Shown one piece after another: positions 17,786-26,220 of a DNA stretch of 64,000 nt; position 1 is the first letter of the stretch; every line of letters begins with the position of its first letter. The stretch lies in the NCBI RefSeq assembly GCF_003289965.1, contig NZ_QMBQ01000013.1:1-64000 (forward strand), in the 5' to 3' direction. Origin of the DNA: Mesorhizobium atlanticum (GTDB taxonomy: Bacteria > Pseudomonadota > Alphaproteobacteria > Rhizobiales > Rhizobiaceae). The notes under the pieces are model-generated. The model was not told the origin of the DNA, did no database searches, and saw nothing but the letters and a program-made list of their open reading frames with translations. The translations under genes were made by a program, and so were the position numbers.

Positions 17786-19674
17786 GCTGCGCCGGCTTTC
17801 GACAGGTGGATCGTGAAGCGTGTGCCCTGGTCGCTGCTCGAAACCTCGATGCGGCCGCCATAGTCGGCGACGATGTCCTTGGAGATGACGAGGCCGAGGC
17901 CCAGGCCCTTTTCCTTCGAGGTGTTGAAGGGCGTGAACAGCGACTTCAGGATCGCGGGCGGGATGCCCGGGCCGTTGTCGGACACGGTCAGCACCACGTC
18001 TTCTGCGGTTTCGGCGGCGGACACTTCGACCCGCGCGCCGTCGCGGCCTTCGAGCGCCTCCAGCGCGTTCTGGAAAAGGTTGATCAGCACCTGTTCCAGC
18101 CGCAGCCGGTTCCCCATTACATTGAGCGCCGGCGGCGGCAGCGTGATCGCCAGCGCATCCAGCCGGCCGGCGAAGCGGCTCCTGAGCAGCACCACGGCGC
18201 CCTCGATCACGCCGCGCAGCTCCACCGGTTCGGCGGCGGTGCGGCCCTTGCGGGCGAAGGCCTTCAGCTCCTCGGTGATCGAGCCGATGCGCTCGGTGAG
18301 CGCAGCGATCGCGCCGAGGTTCTCTTCGGCTGAGGCGCTCTGCTTGCGCTCCAGGAAGACGCGCGCATTGTCGGCATAGGCGCGGATCGTCGCCACCGGC
18401 TGGTTGATTTCATGCGCGACGCCGGCGGCGACCTGGCCAAGCGTGGCAAGCCGGTTGGCCTGCACCAGCTCCTGCTGCATCACCTGCAGCTTGGCCTCGG
18501 TGCTGCGATGATCGGCGATCTCGGCCTGCAGCCGGTCGCGCGCCAGACTGAGATCCTGCGTGCGCTCGACGACCCGGCGCTCCAGCTCGGCGCGCGCCGC
18601 CTGTTCCGCGGCAATCCGCATCTGGCCGGATTGCCGGCGCCACAACAGATAGGCGGCAAAGGCGATGAGAGGCACAAGGACGCCCAGCGCCAACAGCCGC
18701 ATCTCGCGCTGTGCCGCCGCGATCGGTGCTTCGGCTGGAACGAGATAGTCGAGCCGCCACGGCGTCGACGGCACCGCGGTTGAAAGCCGCAGATACTCGG
18801 CTTCGCTGCTTCCAGGCGTGAGGGCATGAACCAGCGCGACGTCGCCGGAGAGCGCCTCCGGCCTCGTGATCGGCAAAGGCACCAGCGGCGCATCGCCGAA
18901 TTGCTGGCTGGCGCGGATCTCGGCGAGCATCGGCCGGCTGAGCGGCTCCGTCGTCAGGAAGCGCCACGACGGCACGCTCGTGATCAGCACCACGCCATGC
19001 GCATCACTGACATAGGCCGGTCGGCTCGCCTCGTGCCAGTCGGCTTCGAGCTGGTCGAACTCCATCTTGACCACGACCACGCCGAGGGGCCCCGAGCCGC
19101 CGTCGACGCGCCGCGAGATGTAAAGCCCGGGACGTTTGCTAACGTTGCCGAGCGCGAAATATTCGGCGGTGCCGGTCTGCATCGCGCCTGAGAAATAGGC
19201 GCGGAAACTGTAGTCGCTGCCGACGAAGCTTTCCGGTTCGCGCCAGTTGCTGGAGGCGATCGCGAGACCGTCCGTGCCGGTGACGTAGAGCACCGAGGCC
19301 TTGGTGCCTGAAACCAGCCCTTCGAGCTTGCGGTTGAGCACGTCGATCGCGGCAGGGCTGCGCTCGCTCAGCGCGTCATGCACCTGCTGGTCCTCTGACA
19401 GGAGCAGCGGCAGCGCGCGCGGATTTTCCAGCACCGCCCGCAACAGCGCCACCTTGAGGTTGGCGTCCGTGCGTCCCTGCGTAGCCAAAGCCTCGATCTC
19501 GGTCGAGCGGCCATAGAGGCCGGCGCCGTAGAGCGCTGCCGCGATGATCGCCAGCGCCACCGCCGTAAATAGCAGCCAGGCGCGCCGCGCCCGCCCGGCA
19601 AGCAGTTCGGGCGTTAGGGCGAGAGCAGCGGCAGGGCGTTGCAGCATGCCGCATTTGTGCATGTTTTCGCACAA
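17782..19674 (-). CDS. dctB: C4-dicarboxylate sensor histidine kinase
   Basis: A 630-aa membrane sensor kinase. An N-terminal transmembrane segment near residues 33-52, a periplasmic sensing region of about 280 residues (tandem PAS-like in the family), and a second transmembrane segment (LLALGVLVPLIAFAAYLLW) precede a coiled coil. The H-box is GVAHEINQPVATIRAYADNA. The ATPase boxes include NLFQNALEAL, VSDNGPGIP and GLGLGLVIS. In-frame ATGs exist at 19674, 19662 and 19647; the upstream-activator dyad at 19654-19675 overlaps the longer starts, so 19647 is a serious alternative. Confidence 0.92.
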   Translation of the reverse strand: MCENMHKCGMLQRPAAALALTPELLAGRARRAWLLFTAVALAIIAAALYGAGLYGRSTEIEALATQGRTDANLKVALLRAVLENPRALPLLLSEDQQVHDALSERSPAAIDVLNRKLEGLVSGTKASVLYVTGTDGLAIASSNWREPESFVGSDYSFRAYFSGAMQTGTAEYFALGNVSKRPGLYISRRVDGGSGPLGVVVVKMEFDQLEADWHEASRPAYVSDAHGVVLITSVPSWRFLTTEPLSRPMLAEIRASQQFGDAPLVPLPITRPEALSGDVALVHALTPGSSEAEYLRLSTAVPSTPWRLDYLVPAEAPIAAAQREMRLLALGVLVPLIAFAAYLLWRRQSGQMRIAAEQAARAELERRVVERTQDLSLARDRLQAEIADHRSTEAKLQVMQQELVQANRLATLGQVAAGVAHEINQPVATIRAYADNARVFLERKQSASAEENLGAIAALTERIGSITEELKAFARKGRTAAEPVELRGVIEGAVVLLRSRFAGRLDALAITLPPPALNVMGNRLRLEQVLINLFQNALEALEGRDGARVEVSAAETAEDVVLTVSDNGPGIPPAILKSLFTPFNTSKEKGLGLGLVISKDIVADYGGRIEVSSSDQGTRFTIHLSKAGAA

Positions 19675-19704
19675 AGCACAATTCGACCTATGCGGATAAC
19701 CGCA
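19654..19704. promoter_or_regulatory. Probable DctD upstream activator sites
   Basis: Two dyads lie about 80-125 bp upstream of the dctA -24 element. TTTGTGC at 19654 pairs with GCACAAA ending at 19675 across 8 nt. TGCGG-ATAA-CCGCA occupies 19691-19704. Tandem dyads of the TGCGG/CCGCA kind at this distance are known DctD binding sites in rhizobia. Confidence 0.7.
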
Positions 19705-19780
19705 CGAGAGCTGTCGAAGACACGTATCTCCTTTTCGGAAAAGCCAACGAAATCAGTGTTCAGGGACTGCGGATGCGATC

Positions 19781-19796
19781 TGGCACGCGTGTTGCA
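19781..19796 (+). promoter_or_regulatory. Sigma-54 promoter of dctA
   Basis: TGGCACGCGTGTTGCA matches the -24/-12 consensus TGGCAC-N5-TTGC exactly. It lies about 90 bp upstream of the dctA start and downstream of the two DctD-type dyads. Confidence 0.92.
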
Positions 19797-19884
19797 AATG
19801 CCTCCACAGCAGCCGCGAGGCTGCGGAGGTCAACAGCCCCCTGGGAGGTCGAGCGTCTCGATCGGGGGCCGAACGGAGGATATC

Positions 19885-21222
19885 ATGCAGACAGCAATCG
19901 CTGCCGCCGAACCGCGCGGCAAGGTTCCCTTTTACCGGCATCTCTATGCGCAGGTCCTGGTGGCGATCGCCGCCGGCATCCTGCTTGGACATTTCTATCC
20001 CGATCTGGGCGCGTCGCTGAAACCGCTCGGGGACGCCTTCATCAAGCTGGTCAAGATGGTCATCGCGCCGGTGATCTTCCTCACCGTCGCGACCGGCATC
20101 GCGGGCGTCTCCGACCTGCACAAGGTTGGCCGCGTCGCCGGCAAGGCGATGATCTATTTCCTGGTCTTCTCGACATTGGCGCTGATCGTCGGCCTCGTCG
20201 TGTCGAACGTCATCCAGCCCGGGGCCGGCATGCACATCAATCCGGCGACACTCGATGCCTCGAAGGTCTCGACCTTCACAGAGAAGGCGCATGACACGAC
20301 CATCGTCGGCTTCCTGATGAACATCATCCCCGACACCATCACCGGCGCTTTCGCGCAGGGCGACATCCTGCAGGTGCTGTTCTTCTCGGTGCTGTTCGGC
20401 ATAGCGCTGGCGCTGGTCGGTGAGCGTGGCCGCCCCGTGGTCGATTTCCTGCAGGCGCTGACCTCGCCGATCTTCCGCCTCGTCGCCATCCTGATGAAGG
20501 CAGCTCCCATCGGCGCTTTCGGCGCCATGGCCTTCACCGTCGGCAAATACGGCATCGGCACGATCGCCAATCTCGCTTTCCTGATCGGCACCTTTTACCT
20601 GACGTCGCTGCTCTTCGTGCTCGTCGTTCTGGGCGCCGTGGCATGGTACAACGGCTTCTCCATCCTGGCGCTGATCCGCTACATCAAGGAAGAACTGCTG
20701 CTGGTGCTCGGCACCTCGTCGTCGGAAGCGGCGCTGCCCGGCCTGATGGCCAAGATGGAGCGCGCCGGCTGCAACCGCTCGGTGGTCGGCCTGGTCATCC
20801 CGACCGGCTATTCCTTCAATCTCGACGGCACCAACATCTACATGACGCTTGCAGCCCTGTTCATCGCCCAGGCGACCGACACGCCGCTCACCTTCGGCGA
20901 CCAGATCCTGCTCCTGCTCGTCGCCATGCTGAGCTCGAAGGGCGCCGCCGGCATCACCGGCGCCGGCTTCATCACGCTGGCCGCCACGCTTTCGGTCGTG
21001 CCTTCGGTGCCGGTTGCCGGCATGGCGCTGATCCTCGGCGTCGACCGCTTCATGTCGGAATGCCGCGCGCTCACCAACTTCGTCGGCAATGCGGTGGCGA
21101 CCATCGTCGTGGCGCGCTGGGAAGGCGAGCTCGACCAGAAGCAATTCGCCGCCGCCATGGCCGGCCAGTTGCCGGAGGAGGCCGACCTCGCGCTGTCGGG
21201 CGGGCTGCTGCCCGCGGAGTGA
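19885..21222 (+). CDS. dctA: C4-dicarboxylate/proton-sodium symporter
   Basis: A 445-aa member of the DAACS (glutamate/dicarboxylate transporter) family with about eight transmembrane helices and two re-entrant loops. The serine-rich motif GTSSSEAALPG and the segment IPTGYSFNLDGTNIYMT are diagnostic, as is FMSECRALTNFVGNAVATIVV near the end (given here as FMSECRALTN). It imports succinate, fumarate and malate across the inner membrane; in rhizobia it feeds symbiotic nitrogen fixation. The ATG at 19885 has GGAGGA 4 nt upstream; a longer upstream frame would include the promoter and is rejected. Confidence 0.95.
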   Translation: MQTAIAAAEPRGKVPFYRHLYAQVLVAIAAGILLGHFYPDLGASLKPLGDAFIKLVKMVIAPVIFLTVATGIAGVSDLHKVGRVAGKAMIYFLVFSTLALIVGLVVSNVIQPGAGMHINPATLDASKVSTFTEKAHDTTIVGFLMNIIPDTITGAFAQGDILQVLFFSVLFGIALALVGERGRPVVDFLQALTSPIFRLVAILMKAAPIGAFGAMAFTVGKYGIGTIANLAFLIGTFYLTSLLFVLVVLGAVAWYNGFSILALIRYIKEELLLVLGTSSSEAALPGLMAKMERAGCNRSVVGLVIPTGYSFNLDGTNIYMTLAALFIAQATDTPLTFGDQILLLLVAMLSSKGAAGITGAGFITLAATLSVVPSVPVAGMALILGVDRFMSECRALTNFVGNAVATIVVARWEGELDQKQFAAAMAGQLPEEADLALSGGLLPAE

Positions 21223-21255
21223 CAGGCAACTTCAGGCATCCTCCTAAGCCTATGC

Positions 21256-21289
21256 AGGTCGCGGCAATCGCCGCGGCCTGTTCTTTTTG
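21256..21289 (+). terminator. Rho-independent terminator of dctA
   Basis: AGGTCGCGGC pairs with GCCGCGGCCT (one G-T wobble) around the loop AATC, followed by GTTCTTTTTG. This is the clearest intrinsic terminator in the window, 34 nt after the dctA stop. Confidence 0.9.
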
Positions 21290-21354
21290 TCGGCCGCCGC
21301 ATAGGCTGCGCGAGCCGGATTTCTCGGCGAAACATTCAGCCGAGAGGGCGGTCG

Positions 21355-21936
21355 ATGAGCAGTGCTTTTCCCGAAATTTACGTGGTCCGCCATGGCGAGA
21401 CCGAATGGAGCGCCTCGGGCAGGCACACCGGCCGCACCGACATCCCGTTGACCGCCAAAGGCGAGGACGCCGCGCGTGGCGTCGCCGACCGGCTCAAGGG
21501 CCTGGCCTTCCAGGCGGTCTGGTCGAGCCCCTCGCAGCGCGCCTTCGACACCTGCCGGCTCGCCGGCTTCGGCGAGCGCGCGGTCAAGAAACCGGACCTG
21601 CAGGAATGGGACTATGGTGCCTATGAAGGCGTGACGACCAAGGAAATCCTGTCGAAGCGCCCCGGCTGGCAATTGTTCCGCGACGGCTGCCCGAACGGCG
21701 AGACTGCGGCCGATGTCGGCGCCCGCGCCGACGCGATCATCGCCGGGCTGCGCGCGATTGCCGGCAACGTGCTCGTCTTCTCCAGCTCGCATTTCCTGCG
21801 TGTCTTCGCGGCGCGCTGGGTAGGCCTGCCGCCGGAGGGCGGCGAGCATTTCGTGCTCGACACCGCCAGCCTCAGCGTCGTCGGCTATGAGCACGACCTG
21901 ACCGAGCCGGTCATCCGGCGGTGGAACCAGAAGTAG
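21355..21936 (+). CDS. Histidine phosphatase family protein
   Basis: A 193-aa phosphoglycerate-mutase-like protein. The catalytic RHG motif is at residues 12-14 (VVRHGETEWSASGRHTGRTD), with a second conserved arginine in SSPSQRAFDTC, the acid-base glutamate in LQEWDYGAYEG, and the second histidine in FSSSHFLRVFAARW. It probably dephosphorylates a small phosphorylated metabolite in the cytoplasm; the substrate cannot be told. It follows the dctA terminator, so it is an independent unit. Confidence 0.85.
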   Translation: MSSAFPEIYVVRHGETEWSASGRHTGRTDIPLTAKGEDAARGVADRLKGLAFQAVWSSPSQRAFDTCRLAGFGERAVKKPDLQEWDYGAYEGVTTKEILSKRPGWQLFRDGCPNGETAADVGARADAIIAGLRAIAGNVLVFSSSHFLRVFAARWVGLPPEGGEHFVLDTASLSVVGYEHDLTEPVIRRWNQK

Positions 21937-21983
21937 CGGCAGCTCAATAGCAGCCCAGGTGCCCTGGAGATTGGGCGAAACCC

Positions 21984-22058
21984 CTCAGCCTCGTCATTCT
22001 AGGGCGGAGCAAGGAGCGAAGCGACGCGGCGCAGACCCTAGAATCCATTCCGTTACCT
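21984..22058 (+). repeat. Rhizobial intergenic repeat (family 2), copy a
   Basis: About 75 bp with the core CAGCCTCGTCATTCTAGGGC, then GGAGC...GGAGCGAAGC and AGACCCTAGAATCCATTCCG. The arms CTAGGG and CCCTAG form a stem. It faces copy b at 22118-22184 in inverted orientation; a third copy is at 48115-48188. Confidence 0.75.
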
Positions 22059-22102
22059 ATCCGCGTTACGGCGATTCAGAACGACCCCCGTCTTGCACCG
22101 TG

Positions 22103-22954
22103 TTAACCCTCGCGCGAGGTCACGGAATGGATCTTCGGGTCTATGCGTCCGCTTCGCTCTCGCTCTGCCCGTGGATGACGAAGTTCGGGGGCAGCAAGTA
22201 TCGCCACCTCCTCGCTCGTCAAATGCCGCGCCTGACCCTTGGCAAGCTCGCCGAGCTGAAGACCGCCGATCGCGACGCGCACCAGCCTCAGCACCTCGAT
22301 ATCGAAAGCGCCAAGCAGCCTGCGGATCTGCCGGTTGCGGCCTTCGTCGAGCACGACCTCCAGCCAGGCCGTGCGGCCGCCGCTGCGCAGCAGCGTAATC
22401 GAGCTTGCCGTGAGCAACTCGCCATCGGCGACGGCGCCCTGGCGAAAGCGATCCAGCATTTCCTCGTCGGGCACGGCCGCGATCTGCACATGATAGGTCT
22501 TGGCGACATGCGAGGCGGGGTCGAGCAGGCCGTTCGCCCAGCGCGTGTCGTTGGTCATCAAAAGCAGGCCTTCGCTCGCCTTGTCGAGCCGGCCGACCGG
22601 CGACACGAACGGCAGGTCGAGCCCCTCCAGGCAGTCATAGACGGTGCCGCGGCCTTCCGGGTCGTCGCGGGTGGTGACCAGCCCGCGCGGCTTGTTGAGC
22701 ATCAGATAGACCTTGCGCTCGGTAACGACGCGCTCGCCGTCGACGGTGATGCGGTCGCGGTCGGGATCGAAGCGTAGCAAGGCATCGCGCACCGTCTTGC
22801 CGTTTACCTGCACACGCCCCTCCGCGACGAGGCGCTCGGCCTGCGTGCGCGAGCAGAAGCCGAGTTTGGACAGCGCTCGGGCGAGGCTGACCTTTGGGGT
22901 TGCAGATCGTCGGTCGGGTCGGCGTGCCACTATCTTTGTCTTCGGACGTCTCAA
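22103..22954 (-). CDS. RsuA/RluB/RluE-type pseudouridine synthase
   Basis: A 283-aa rRNA pseudouridine synthase. An S4 RNA-binding domain spans about residues 22-65 (ARALSKLGFCSRTQAERLV). The catalytic aspartate is D124 in PVGRLDKASEG, with LMLNKPRGLVTT before it and GRNRQIRRLLGAF after it. It isomerises a specific uridine in ribosomal RNA; which one cannot be told. The last 26 or so residues, from about HPRAERERSG to the end, are encoded by a family 2 intergenic repeat and are unlikely to be part of the fold. Confidence 0.87.
   Translation of the reverse strand: MRRPKTKIVARRPDRRSATPKVSLARALSKLGFCSRTQAERLVAEGRVQVNGKTVRDALLRFDPDRDRITVDGERVVTERKVYLMLNKPRGLVTTRDDPEGRGTVYDCLEGLDLPFVSPVGRLDKASEGLLLMTNDTRWANGLLDPASHVAKTYHVQIAAVPDEEMLDRFRQGAVADGELLTASSITLLRSGGRTAWLEVVLDEGRNRQIRRLLGAFDIEVLRLVRVAIGGLQLGELAKGQARHLTSEEVAILAAPELRHPRAERERSGRIDPKIHSVTSREG
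22118..22184 (-). repeat. Family 2 repeat, copy b, inside the pseudouridine synthase reading frame
   Basis: On the minus strand it reads TTCGTCATCCACGGGCAGAG, then GAGAGCGAAGCGGACGC and AGACCCGAAGATCCATTCCG, aligning with copy a through most of its length. It is translated in frame as the C-terminus of the neighbouring enzyme. Confidence 0.7.
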
Positions 22955-23018
22955 AGCGCTGCAACCGATGCCACGCCTGGCGAGATCAGCGCAAGCTATC
23001 CGGCTCGCGTCGCCAATG

Positions 23019-23501
23019 TCACTCCTTCGGCGCGCTCAGCCGCCGGTAGGGGACGCCGTCGAATGTTGCCGTCACGAAGCTCTTGACCGACATCTTGCGC
23101 TTCCGCCCGTCGCTGCAGGCATAGAGCGGCCAGCCGGCTTCGCTGCATTCGCTGGCCGTGCAGATGCGGGCGACGCAGTTTCCCGTGGTCAGCCGGAAGC
23201 CGCCTTTGCCGACAAAGCCCTGCAGCAGGCTGCCGTCCGCCGAACGCCATGTCCGTTGCTGGAATTCTGGCCGCAGCTGGAGGGGTTCGAGCGGTGCGGC
23301 GAGATTGGCTGTGCCGGTGACGCCGGCGAGCAACAGACGATAGCGCGCCATGCCGGTCGTATAGGCGGTCAGCAGGTCGGATTCACCGGAGTAGGTCGTT
23401 GCCAGGTCGGAGCGGTCGAAAAGATGGGACAGCCGCTCGCCCGCTTCTGTCGGCCCTATCAGGGCTATAAGGGCGACAAAGGCCAGGCAAGCGCGCACCA
23501 T
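23019..23501 (-). CDS. Predicted exported protein of unknown function
   Basis: A 160-aa protein beginning MVRACLAFVALIALIGPTEA, which is a good signal peptide with cleavage near residue 20. The mature part has four cysteines in the pattern NCVARICTASEC plus a later YACSD, suggesting disulfides in the periplasm. I do not recognise the family. Longer in-frame starts up to 23645 overlap the upstream BTAD gene and lack a signal peptide at their N-terminus, so I prefer the ATG at 23501. Confidence 0.6.
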   Translation of the reverse strand: MVRACLAFVALIALIGPTEAGERLSHLFDRSDLATTYSGESDLLTAYTTGMARYRLLLAGVTGTANLAAPLEPLQLRPEFQQRTWRSADGSLLQGFVGKGGFRLTTGNCVARICTASECSEAGWPLYACSDGRKRKMSVKSFVTATFDGVPYRRLSAPKE

Positions 23502-23589
23502 CTCGATTTCCAGCAGCCATGCATATCCGGCGTGCCAGCGCCCCCGGCTGCCTTCCATACCATCCCGCCGATTGGCCTCAAGCGCAAGC

Positions 23590-25293
23590 TCAGCCGTGAT
23601 TTCCCATCCGCGCCAGGCATCGGGCCTGGTCGCGCGGCCGGCCAAGCTCTTCGTAGCGGCTGGCAGCCTCTTCGAAGGCGGCGAGCGCGCGCACTTCCTT
23701 GTCCTGTGCCCGCCGCTGCACGCCGCGCGCCTCCCAAAGGGCTGCCGCCCAAGGGCCGCCTTGCCACATGCCGGCGATACGCTCGGCGTCGTTCAGGCGA
23801 CGGTCGACCTGTTCCAACTCGCCAGCTTCGGCAAGCGCGATCGCCGAAGCGGTGCGCAGCGCCATCGAGCAGGGCTGGCAGGCGCCGGGCGTCAACAACC
23901 TGTCGCCGGCGAGGATCTCTTCCGCCACCATCTTCGGCGTCGATGCCGCCCGCACGGCCAGGGCCTGCATGCGCATGATGAGATGTGGCGAGAGCCATGA
24001 ACGTTCGGCATCGGCGAGGCCGCGCTGGATCAGGCGGCTGGCGCGCCATTTCTGGCCCCGCTCCAGGGCGATCTCGGCCAGCCGCTCGATGGCCAACACG
24101 CGGCCGGCGACCGCATCCGCCGCGAGCAACAGCCGCTCTGCTTCGGTGAGGAACTGCTCGGCCCTGTCGAGCTCGCCTGAAAAGAGCGAAGCCTCACCCA
24201 GAAGCAGGCAGGCGAGGCCGCGTCCAGCGTTCGATTCCGCTTCCTCGGCGACGGCGAGCAGTTCCTGTGCCAGTCCCGCGACTTCGGCATGACCTTTGGC
24301 GCTGCACAGACAAAACTCGGAGAGGCAGAGATGCCCATCGAAGACATGTTGCACAAAGGCCGGCTTGGCGCGGACCCATTCGATGAATTCGGACCGGAAC
24401 AGCTGCGGCCACTGGGCCTGCATCATCGATGCGATGCCCAGCAGCGCGCTCGCCTCGCCGACCTCGCGCGGCAGATCGGCGCCCAGCGCCAGATCGCGTG
24501 TCTGCCGGGCGATCTCGCTTGCCTTGTCGAACTCGCCGCTTTGCAGGTGCACCAGGCCCCAGGCCAGCGAGGTGCGGATGCGTTCCGAAGGGTTGACCGT
24601 CTCCGGTCCCGAAAGCGCCAGCGCCTTCTCGTAAAGCGCGATGGTCGCGGCACTCGGCCCGACGCCGAGCTCGGCATGCAGATTGTCGCGAAGCTGGTTG
24701 AATTGGCGGATCGCTTCCACGCGGTTGCCGGCATCGAGTGCTGCCTGCATCAGCGCGCATTGCGCCTGCTCGTCGGCCGGGTCGAGCGCGATCAGCCGCT
24801 GCCAGAGACCGCCGGCGCGCAACAGGTCGCTGTAGCGCTGCTGCAGCTGCGCGCGAGGAGCGTCCAGCCATTCGATGAACAGATCGTCGGGCAGGAGCCT
24901 GCCCCCGTAGAGGTCGGCGGCATGCGCGAAGGCCTTGCTGTCGCCACCTCGCAGGGCAGCCTTCGTGGCGATTTCGAAGCTCTCGGTGTCGATCGCCAGT
25001 TCGACATCCGCGGCGAGCGCCACAATATCGTTGCTCACGTCGATCAGGTCGTGGCTGCCCAGCGCGCGGCGCGCGAAATGGACGGCCTTGCGCAGGCTGG
25101 CGCCGGCGGCGTCGGGGTCCGTGTCTGGCCAGAAGGTCTCCATGATCTGCTCGCGGTGGGCGCGATGCCCAGGCCGTAAGGCAAGCAGCTTGACCAGCGC
25201 CGCGGCGCAGTCGCGACGCCACTCCGCCGCCGGGACCACCCGGTCATCGACGCTGACGGCGAACCCGCCGAGCAGGTGGATCGAAACGCGCAT
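23590..25293 (-). CDS. BTAD/SARP-type transcriptional regulator with TPR-like C-terminus
   Basis: A 567-aa protein. Residues 1-90 form a winged-helix DNA-binding domain (INLLGG-like start IHLLGGFAVSVDD and WPDTDPDAAGASLRKAV). Residues about 95-235 are a bacterial transcriptional activator domain (FIEWLDAPRAQLQQRYSDLL, QFNQLRDNLHAELGVGPSA). The rest is helical and repetitive, as in TPR-containing regulators. There is no NB-ARC ATPase domain. It is divergent from the peroxiredoxin gene, 133 bp away, and may regulate it or itself; the target is unknown. Confidence 0.8.
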   Translation of the reverse strand: MRVSIHLLGGFAVSVDDRVVPAAEWRRDCAAALVKLLALRPGHRAHREQIMETFWPDTDPDAAGASLRKAVHFARRALGSHDLIDVSNDIVALAADVELAIDTESFEIATKAALRGGDSKAFAHAADLYGGRLLPDDLFIEWLDAPRAQLQQRYSDLLRAGGLWQRLIALDPADEQAQCALMQAALDAGNRVEAIRQFNQLRDNLHAELGVGPSAATIALYEKALALSGPETVNPSERIRTSLAWGLVHLQSGEFDKASEIARQTRDLALGADLPREVGEASALLGIASMMQAQWPQLFRSEFIEWVRAKPAFVQHVFDGHLCLSEFCLCSAKGHAEVAGLAQELLAVAEEAESNAGRGLACLLLGEASLFSGELDRAEQFLTEAERLLLAADAVAGRVLAIERLAEIALERGQKWRASRLIQRGLADAERSWLSPHLIMRMQALAVRAASTPKMVAEEILAGDRLLTPGACQPCSMALRTASAIALAEAGELEQVDRRLNDAERIAGMWQGGPWAAALWEARGVQRRAQDKEVRALAAFEEAASRYEELGRPRDQARCLARMGNHG

Positions 25294-25426
25294 GCAGCAC
25301 CGTCCGAAAGAACGAGCGTCGCCGCCGAAGCCGTCACCGGGCGGGTCGTCGTCGGGGAACGCTGGCGGAACATAGATTTCCTAATTTAGCCCCGCAATCG
25401 AATTCCAACCGGAAAGGAACACAACA

Positions 25427-26092
25427 ATGTCACTCCGTATCGCAGACATCGCCCCTGATTTCACGGCCGACACCACAGAAGGTCCGATCTCCTTCCATGA
25501 ATGGCTGGGCAAGGATTGGGGCATCCTTTTCTCGCATCCCAAGGACTACACGCCGGTCTGCACGACCGAGCTCGGCTATATGGCCCGTCTCAAGCCCGAA
25601 TTCGACAAACGCGGCGTCAAGGTCATCGGCCTGTCCGTCGACCCGGTCGACAAGCATGCCGGCTGGGCGAAAGACATTGCCGAGACGCAGGGCATGGCGC
25701 CGAACTTCCCGATGATCGGCGACCCGACGCTGGCCGTCTCGCAGCTCTACGACATGTTGCCCGCCTCGGCCGGCAACAGCGCCGACGGCCGCACCGCCGC
25801 CGACAATCAGACGGTGCGCAATGTGTACGTCATCGGCCCGGACAAGAAGATCAAGCTGGTCATATCCTACCCGATGACGACGGGTCGCAACTTCGACGAG
25901 GTGCTGCGCGTGGTGGATTCCCTGCAGCTGACGGCGAAGCATCGCCTGGCGACGCCGGTCAACTGGAAGCCCGGCGACGACGTCATCATCGCGGGCTCGG
26001 TGTCGAATGATGAGGCCAAGCAGCTTTATCCGCAGGGCTGGAAGGAACCGAAGCCCTACATCCGCATCGTCCCTCAGCCTGTGCTGACCTGA
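25427..26092 (+). CDS. 1-Cys (Prx6-type) peroxiredoxin
   Basis: A 221-aa peroxiredoxin. The peroxidatic cysteine is C45 in HPKDYTPVCTTELG. The C-terminal extension with PVNWKPGDDVII and YPQGWKEPKPYIR is typical of the Prx6 subgroup, which works without a conserved resolving cysteine. It reduces hydrogen peroxide and organic hydroperoxides in the cytoplasm. AAGGAAC precedes the ATG. It is divergent from the BTAD regulator. Confidence 0.92.
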   Translation: MSLRIADIAPDFTADTTEGPISFHEWLGKDWGILFSHPKDYTPVCTTELGYMARLKPEFDKRGVKVIGLSVDPVDKHAGWAKDIAETQGMAPNFPMIGDPTLAVSQLYDMLPASAGNSADGRTAADNQTVRNVYVIGPDKKIKLVISYPMTTGRNFDEVLRVVDSLQLTAKHRLATPVNWKPGDDVIIAGSVSNDEAKQLYPQGWKEPKPYIRIVPQPVLT

Positions 26093-26130
26093 CAGGGCAG
26101 ACGACCGCCTAAGGGCGGCGGATGCCGATG

Positions 26131-26158
26131 GCGAGGGCGTCTGAGAGAGCGCCCTCGC
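26131..26158 (+). terminator. Hairpin, probable transcript end after the peroxiredoxin
   Basis: GCGAGGGCG (26131-26139) pairs perfectly with CGCCCTCGC (26150-26158) around a 10-nt loop. No T tract follows, so it may act as an mRNA 3' stabiliser rather than an intrinsic terminator. A smaller hairpin, CCGCC/GGCGG, lies at about 26106-26119. Confidence 0.6.
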
Positions 26159-26220
26159 TGCCACTGAAAGGCAATGAACGAGTTCAATCCGGCGCCACGG
26201 CATGGCTATGGGGAACCGGG

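Noticed and set aside
26122..26220. An earlier start for the SQR-like flavoprotein
   Set aside because: It would translate through a 9-bp hairpin and adds residues without any conserved motif before the FAD-binding strand.
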